The notes under the pieces: model-generated | Database searches by the model: none | Told to the model about the DNA's origin: nothing | What the model saw: the letters and a program-made list of their open reading frames with translations, nothing else | Assembly (NCBI GenBank): GCA_021299875.1 | Contig: JAJTEW010000009.1 | Location: 62,001-126,000, forward strand | Length of the DNA: 64,000 nt | Source: Comamonadaceae bacterium | GTDB taxonomy: Bacteria; Pseudomonadota; Gammaproteobacteria; Burkholderiales; Burkholderiaceae_C | Direction of reading: 5' to 3' | Made by a program: the position numbers and the translations under genes | Shown: positions 59,934 to 64,000 of the stretch, piece by piece | How positions within the stretch are numbered: the first letter of the stretch is position 1 | Layout: every line of letters begins with the position of its first letter

Positions 59934-61682
59934 CTAGGGGCTCATGTGAACAGCGGGATCGTCGCTGTCCAACACCTGCTTGGCCCACAGCGCCAGCTTG
60001 GTCGCATCCGAACGCAACACCTGTTGCTTGACCGACAGAATTTGCGAGGGGTGCATAGAAAAGCTGCGCAGACCCAAACCCAGCAGCAAACGGGTCATGG
60101 CCACATCGCCCGCCATTTCACCGCACACCGACACGCCCTTGCCTTGGGCTTGGCATTCGGCGATGGTGTCGGCAATCAAACGCAGCACCGCCGGGTGCAG
60201 CGGGTCGTACAGGTGCGCCACCGACTCGTCGGCCCGATCGATGGCCAGGGTGTACTGGATCAGGTCGTTGGTGCCGATGGACAAAAAGTCAAAATATTTG
60301 AGGAACAGGCGCAAGGACAAGGCGGCGGCCGGGATCTCGATCATCGCGCCCAGTTTGACCGGGCCATGGGCCGCGCCACGACGGTCCAACTCGTGCCTGG
60401 CCTGGTCGATCAAGGCCAGGGTCTGACGGATCTCGCTGCCATGCGCCAGCATGGGAATCAGCAGGTGCACTTGCCCATGCGCTGCAGCGCGCAAGATGGC
60501 ACGCAGCTGGGTGAGGAACATGGCCGGGTCGGCCAGACTCCAACGGATGGCGCGCAAGCCCAGTGCCGGATTCAGGTGCGCCGCGTCATGGCGAGTCTCA
60601 TCGAGCGGCTTGTCGGCCCCCACATCCACGGTGCGGATGGTCACCGGCAAACCATTCATGCCATCGACCGCACGGCGGTAAGCCAAGTATTGTTCATCCT
60701 CGTCTGGCAGGCGCCCCTGGCGTCCCATGAATAAGAATTCGCTGCGAAACAGCCCCACCCCCACAGCCCCGGCCGTGATGGCCGCTTGGGTGTCTTCGGG
60801 CATTTCGATGTTGGCCAAGAGCTCGATTTTTTGACTGTCCAAGGTGACCGAGGGGGTGTGTCGCAGGCGGGCCAAGCGCTCGCGCTCCAAGTCGCCTTGG
60901 CGTTGCTTGAAGCCATAATCGGCCAAGATGATGGGGGAGGGGTCCACGATGACCACGCCTGCATCCCCGTCGATGATGACCCAGTCGTCTTGCTTGACCA
61001 ACTGACTGGCCGTGCGCGCACCCACCACCGCCGGAATGTCCAAACTGCGGGCCACGATGGCGGTGTGCGAAGTTTTGCCCCCCACATCGGTCACAAAGCC
61101 GGTGAAAACACTTTGCTTGAACTGCAGCATGTCGGCAGGCGAGAGGTCGTGCGCCACCAGCACCAAGGGCACGTCGGTGTCGTCCAACTGGAGTTCTTGT
61201 TGCGGGCGCTGTGGGCGCTTGGCTTGCGCCACCATGGACCCTGTACCTTTGAGGCAATGCAACACCCGCTCGCCCACTTGCTCCATGTCGGCTTTGCGTT
61301 CACGCAGATAGGGGTCTTCCATTTCCTCGAACTGGCGAACGATGATTTCCAGCTGGCTGGTCAGCGCCCATTCGGCGTTGTACAAACGGGTTTTGATCCA
61401 CTGCACCACACCCGAGGTCAATTCTTCGTCTTGCAACAGCATCAGGTGCACGTCAAGCAGCGCCACGAGTTCGTGCGGTGCGTCTTTGGGCATGGCTTTT
61501 TGCAGACGTTGCAGCTCATCGACCACCGCATCGCGGGCTACACGCAAGCGCATGATTTCGGCGCCGACTTGCTCAGGGCTCACAAAATAGTGCGCCACAT
61601 CGACCCGACTGGACGCCACCAGAACCGCGCGGCCAATGGCGATGCCGCGCGCCACCGCCAAACCATGGATGCTGAAGGTCAT
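59934..61682 (-). CDS. ptsI: PTS enzyme I (phosphoenolpyruvate-protein phosphotransferase)
   Basis: 'GFVTDVGGKTSHTAIVARSLDIPAVVGA', 'GVGLFRSEFLFMGR'. Confidence 0.96.
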   Translation of the reverse strand: MTFSIHGLAVARGIAIGRAVLVASSRVDVAHYFVSPEQVGAEIMRLRVARDAVVDELQRLQKAMPKDAPHELVALLDVHLMLLQDEELTSGVVQWIKTRLYNAEWALTSQLEIIVRQFEEMEDPYLRERKADMEQVGERVLHCLKGTGSMVAQAKRPQRPQQELQLDDTDVPLVLVAHDLSPADMLQFKQSVFTGFVTDVGGKTSHTAIVARSLDIPAVVGARTASQLVKQDDWVIIDGDAGVVIVDPSPIILADYGFKQRQGDLERERLARLRHTPSVTLDSQKIELLANIEMPEDTQAAITAGAVGVGLFRSEFLFMGRQGRLPDEDEQYLAYRRAVDGMNGLPVTIRTVDVGADKPLDETRHDAAHLNPALGLRAIRWSLADPAMFLTQLRAILRAAAHGQVHLLIPMLAHGSEIRQTLALIDQARHELDRRGAAHGPVKLGAMIEIPAAALSLRLFLKYFDFLSIGTNDLIQYTLAIDRADESVAHLYDPLHPAVLRLIADTIAECQAQGKGVSVCGEMAGDVAMTRLLLGLGLRSFSMHPSQILSVKQQVLRSDATKLALWAKQVLDSDDPAVHMSP

Positions 61683-61685
61683 GGC

Positions 61686-61955
61686 TTACTCGCCTTCGCC
61701 GAATTTGTCGTTGATCAAGGCCAGCAAAGCGGACAAGGCTGCGTCGGCTTGCTCGCCAATCGTCTCGACCACCACTTCGCTGCCCAGGCCGGCAGCCAGC
61801 ATCATGACGCCCATGATGCTTTTGGCATTGATGCGGCGCTCACCTTTGCTGAGCCAAACTTCGCACGGAAAACTGCCTGCCAATTTGGTCAGTTTGGCGG
61901 AGGCTCGGGCGTGCAAGCCCAATTTATTGCTGATGGTCACGGTGGCTTGGGGCAT
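61686..61955 (-). CDS. ptsH: HPr phosphocarrier
   Basis: 'NKLGLHARASAKLTKLAGSF', 'INAKSIMGVMMLAA'. Confidence 0.96.
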   Translation of the reverse strand: MPQATVTISNKLGLHARASAKLTKLAGSFPCEVWLSKGERRINAKSIMGVMMLAAGLGSEVVVETIGEQADAALSALLALINDKFGEGE

Positions 61956-62367
61956 GTCTCTGTCCAGTTTGATTTTGGGGTGCGGTGCTGCCCACGGGCA
62001 TCACACCTTGGGTGCCGCCCGCTTGCGCGCGTGCGGCCAAGGATTCAAGGCTTTCGTGTCGGTAACACACGCTGCGCAGCAACATGGGCAAGTTCACGCC
62101 CGCCACCAAACGGGTGTTCAGGCCATCGCCCAGTTGTTGGGCCATGTTGCAGGGTGTGGCGCCAAAGACATCACTGAGCAACAGGACTTCTGGGGTGCCC
62201 AATGCGGCCATGGCCGCGTGGGCACGCCGCAAACTGTCCTCGGGCGGGTCTTGGGGGCCAATGTCCAGGGCCAGCACGCCTTCCACACAATCGGGAAAGA
62301 CGTGCAGCGCGCATTCGCGCAAAGCGCTGGCCAATGGGGCGTGGGCGATGATGAGGATGCCAATCAT
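61924..62367 (-). CDS. PTS EIIA, mannose/fructose family
   Basis: 'MIGILIIAHAPLASALRECALHVF', 'VLLLSDVFGATPCNMAQQL'. Confidence 0.93.
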   Translation of the reverse strand: MIGILIIAHAPLASALRECALHVFPDCVEGVLALDIGPQDPPEDSLRRAHAAMAALGTPEVLLLSDVFGATPCNMAQQLGDGLNTRLVAGVNLPMLLRSVCYRHESLESLAARAQAGGTQGVMPVGSTAPQNQTGQRHAPSHRDHQQ

Positions 62368-62379
62368 GATGGAGACAGA

Positions 62380-63660
62380 TTATCGACCTTGGGACGGATT
62401 TTTGAGGATGAAGAACATCCATGAGGCGAGGGAGGTCAGGCCAAAGCAGCCCAAGGCCATTTGGTAAGCCTGCACGTTGGGCAGACCCAAGCCACGCCCA
62501 GCGTCCACCAACAAACCTATGCCCCACTGCACCACAAAGATGCCCGCAAAAATCACCAGGTTGTAAGCCGACAAAGCACGCCCCGCCAAATGGGAGGGAA
62601 AAGCCATGCCCACCGCCGGCTGCGCCAGGGCCACAAAGGTGCTGCTGACGCACAGCAAAGCCATGCCCACGGCGGCGGCCGACCCAATGGTGGACCCCTT
62701 CCAAACCAAAATGCCGATCACACCAAAACTGAGCGGCAAGCCCCAAGCAATCAGGCGCTCAACCGGGATACCGCGGCGGGCCAATCCCGGGGTGATCAGG
62801 CCCCACAACCAAAAAGTCACCAACATGGCCAAGTTGATCAGGAACAACCCTGACGCCGCCTCGGGCGCGCTCCAGCCGGCCACCTGGGTCATCCACGGAC
62901 CCGCCCACAGGGTTTGAATGGCCACCATGCCTCCGTAGCTGAAAAACCCGATGGGCGCCATGCGCCAAAAATAGGCACTGCGCCAGATCTCCCGGTAGCT
63001 GCCGTCGTCATCGGCGGGGGCTTTCGAGGTGTCGGCTGAGGGGGTGGCCTTTTGCCAAACCGGCACCAGCAGCACAATCAGCAGCATGGCGATGGCAATC
63101 ATCACGCCCAGCATGACAAACAGCGCACGCCAGCCCCAGATGGGCATGAGCCACTGCACTGGCAAAGTGGCAGCCAGCATGCCCAAAGAACCCGTCATCA
63201 GCATCCAGGAGTTGGTGCGCAGTTGGGTGTTGGCGTCAAACCAACGGCGGTAACCGGTCAAGGGCGCCATCAGGCATGCACTCACACCCATGCCGCACAA
63301 CACGCGCGCGGCCAACAAGCCATGAAAACTGTCGGCCCAAGAAAACGCCAAGCAGCCCAGCACCGCAAAGCTCAAGAAGGCCAGAATGACTTTTTTAGGG
63401 CCATGCCGATCCAGCCAACGCCCTAAGGGCAGCTGTGTCAACGAAAACCCCAGAAAGTAACCGCCAGCCAACAGGCCCAAGTCTTGCGCACTCAGACTGA
63501 ATTCGGCGGTGAGGGTGGGCGACAAGGTGGCGGTGATGGCCCGCACCAAGGCCGAAAAAAAGTAAGCCAAGGCAAAAGCCAGAAACACCACCACCGCCAT
63601 GCGGCGTGGCAAATGGTCGGGGTGCGGCATTGGGGGTGTCGTCAAAGTGGCAGCGCTCAT
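62380..63660 (-). CDS. MFS transporter
   Basis: 12-TM MFS 'LGLLAGGYFLGFSLTQLPLGRWLDRHGPKKVILAFL'. Confidence 0.92.
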   Translation of the reverse strand: MSAATLTTPPMPHPDHLPRRMAVVVFLAFALAYFFSALVRAITATLSPTLTAEFSLSAQDLGLLAGGYFLGFSLTQLPLGRWLDRHGPKKVILAFLSFAVLGCLAFSWADSFHGLLAARVLCGMGVSACLMAPLTGYRRWFDANTQLRTNSWMLMTGSLGMLAATLPVQWLMPIWGWRALFVMLGVMIAIAMLLIVLLVPVWQKATPSADTSKAPADDDGSYREIWRSAYFWRMAPIGFFSYGGMVAIQTLWAGPWMTQVAGWSAPEAASGLFLINLAMLVTFWLWGLITPGLARRGIPVERLIAWGLPLSFGVIGILVWKGSTIGSAAAVGMALLCVSSTFVALAQPAVGMAFPSHLAGRALSAYNLVIFAGIFVVQWGIGLLVDAGRGLGLPNVQAYQMALGCFGLTSLASWMFFILKNPSQGR

Positions 63661-63992
63661 GGCTTGATGCTTTCAAACAAGGTGTTGGCCATCTCGGGCT
63701 GGATTTTGCGGTCGTACACCACGGCATGGACCACACGGACCCGTTCGCCCTCGGTCACAGCGCCCCACACGGCATCCATCGCCACAGGCTCGCCACTGCT
63801 TTTGAGTCCCCTGGCGTGCACCCGTTGTGACGATGTGAGCGGCAGATGGCCTGGCCGGTGCCAGGTTTGTGGCAGGCGGTCTGTGCCTGTTGAGGGCACT
63901 CGGGCGTTGTCCAGCGTGGCCTTTTGCCAGCCTGACAACACGGCCGTGGCATCGGAGCCGACGGGCAAGGACGCGGTCATGACGGCCACCAT
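63657..63992 (-). CDS. hypothetical protein, possibly continuing beyond window
   Basis: ORF at window edge, ATGA-type overlap with MFS gene. Confidence 0.5.
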   Translation of the reverse strand: MVAVMTASLPVGSDATAVLSGWQKATLDNARVPSTGTDRLPQTWHRPGHLPLTSSQRVHARGLKSSGEPVAMDAVWGAVTEGERVRVVHAVVYDRKIQPEMANTLFESIKP

Positions 63993-64000
63993 GGCGGTCT

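Noticed and set aside
60786-62177. 463-aa plus-strand ORF
   Set aside because: Antisense to ptsI/ptsH/EIIA; His/Gln-rich shadow translation.

Overview
The window looks like a chromosomal segment of a betaproteobacterium (Burkholderiales/Comamonadaceae-like, judged from gene content and order). In order it carries: an aromatic catabolism region with a homoprotocatechuate (hpa) meta-cleavage cluster; radA and ilvE; an LPS/glycan locus with several decayed genes; an ompA/CheB-CheR/stress region; xthA-pyrE; an AT-rich integrated element of about 7.9 kb; a cytochrome c gene; the complete atpIBEFHAGDC operon; lipB-lipA; and a ptsI-ptsH-EIIA cluster. The standout is the element at 38222-46197. It is bounded by a 46-bp perfect direct repeat that is the 3' part of an intact tRNA-Arg(CCG). 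It encodes a tyrosine recombinase and an 891-aa family-B DNA polymerase with complete-looking exonuclease and polymerase motifs, but no recognisable terminal protein, primase or Rep. This is the architecture of a minimal pipolin (primer-independent PolB element) and it carries unknown cargo. The polymerase gene is preceded by two inverted ~46-bp modules, each bordered by oppositely oriented CAGTAAA boxes (a candidate origin or operator). A near-identical palindrome occurs on both sides of the polymerase/integrase block. Other points of note: hpaD carries an internal frame-shifting deletion next to a PIN/RHH toxin-antitoxin pair in the hpa operon, the LPS locus has an FkbM pseudogene with an A7 frameshift plus a nonsense codon, and there is a decayed GT25 gene. 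All calls come from reading the sequence and the supplied ORF translations; no database search was run.
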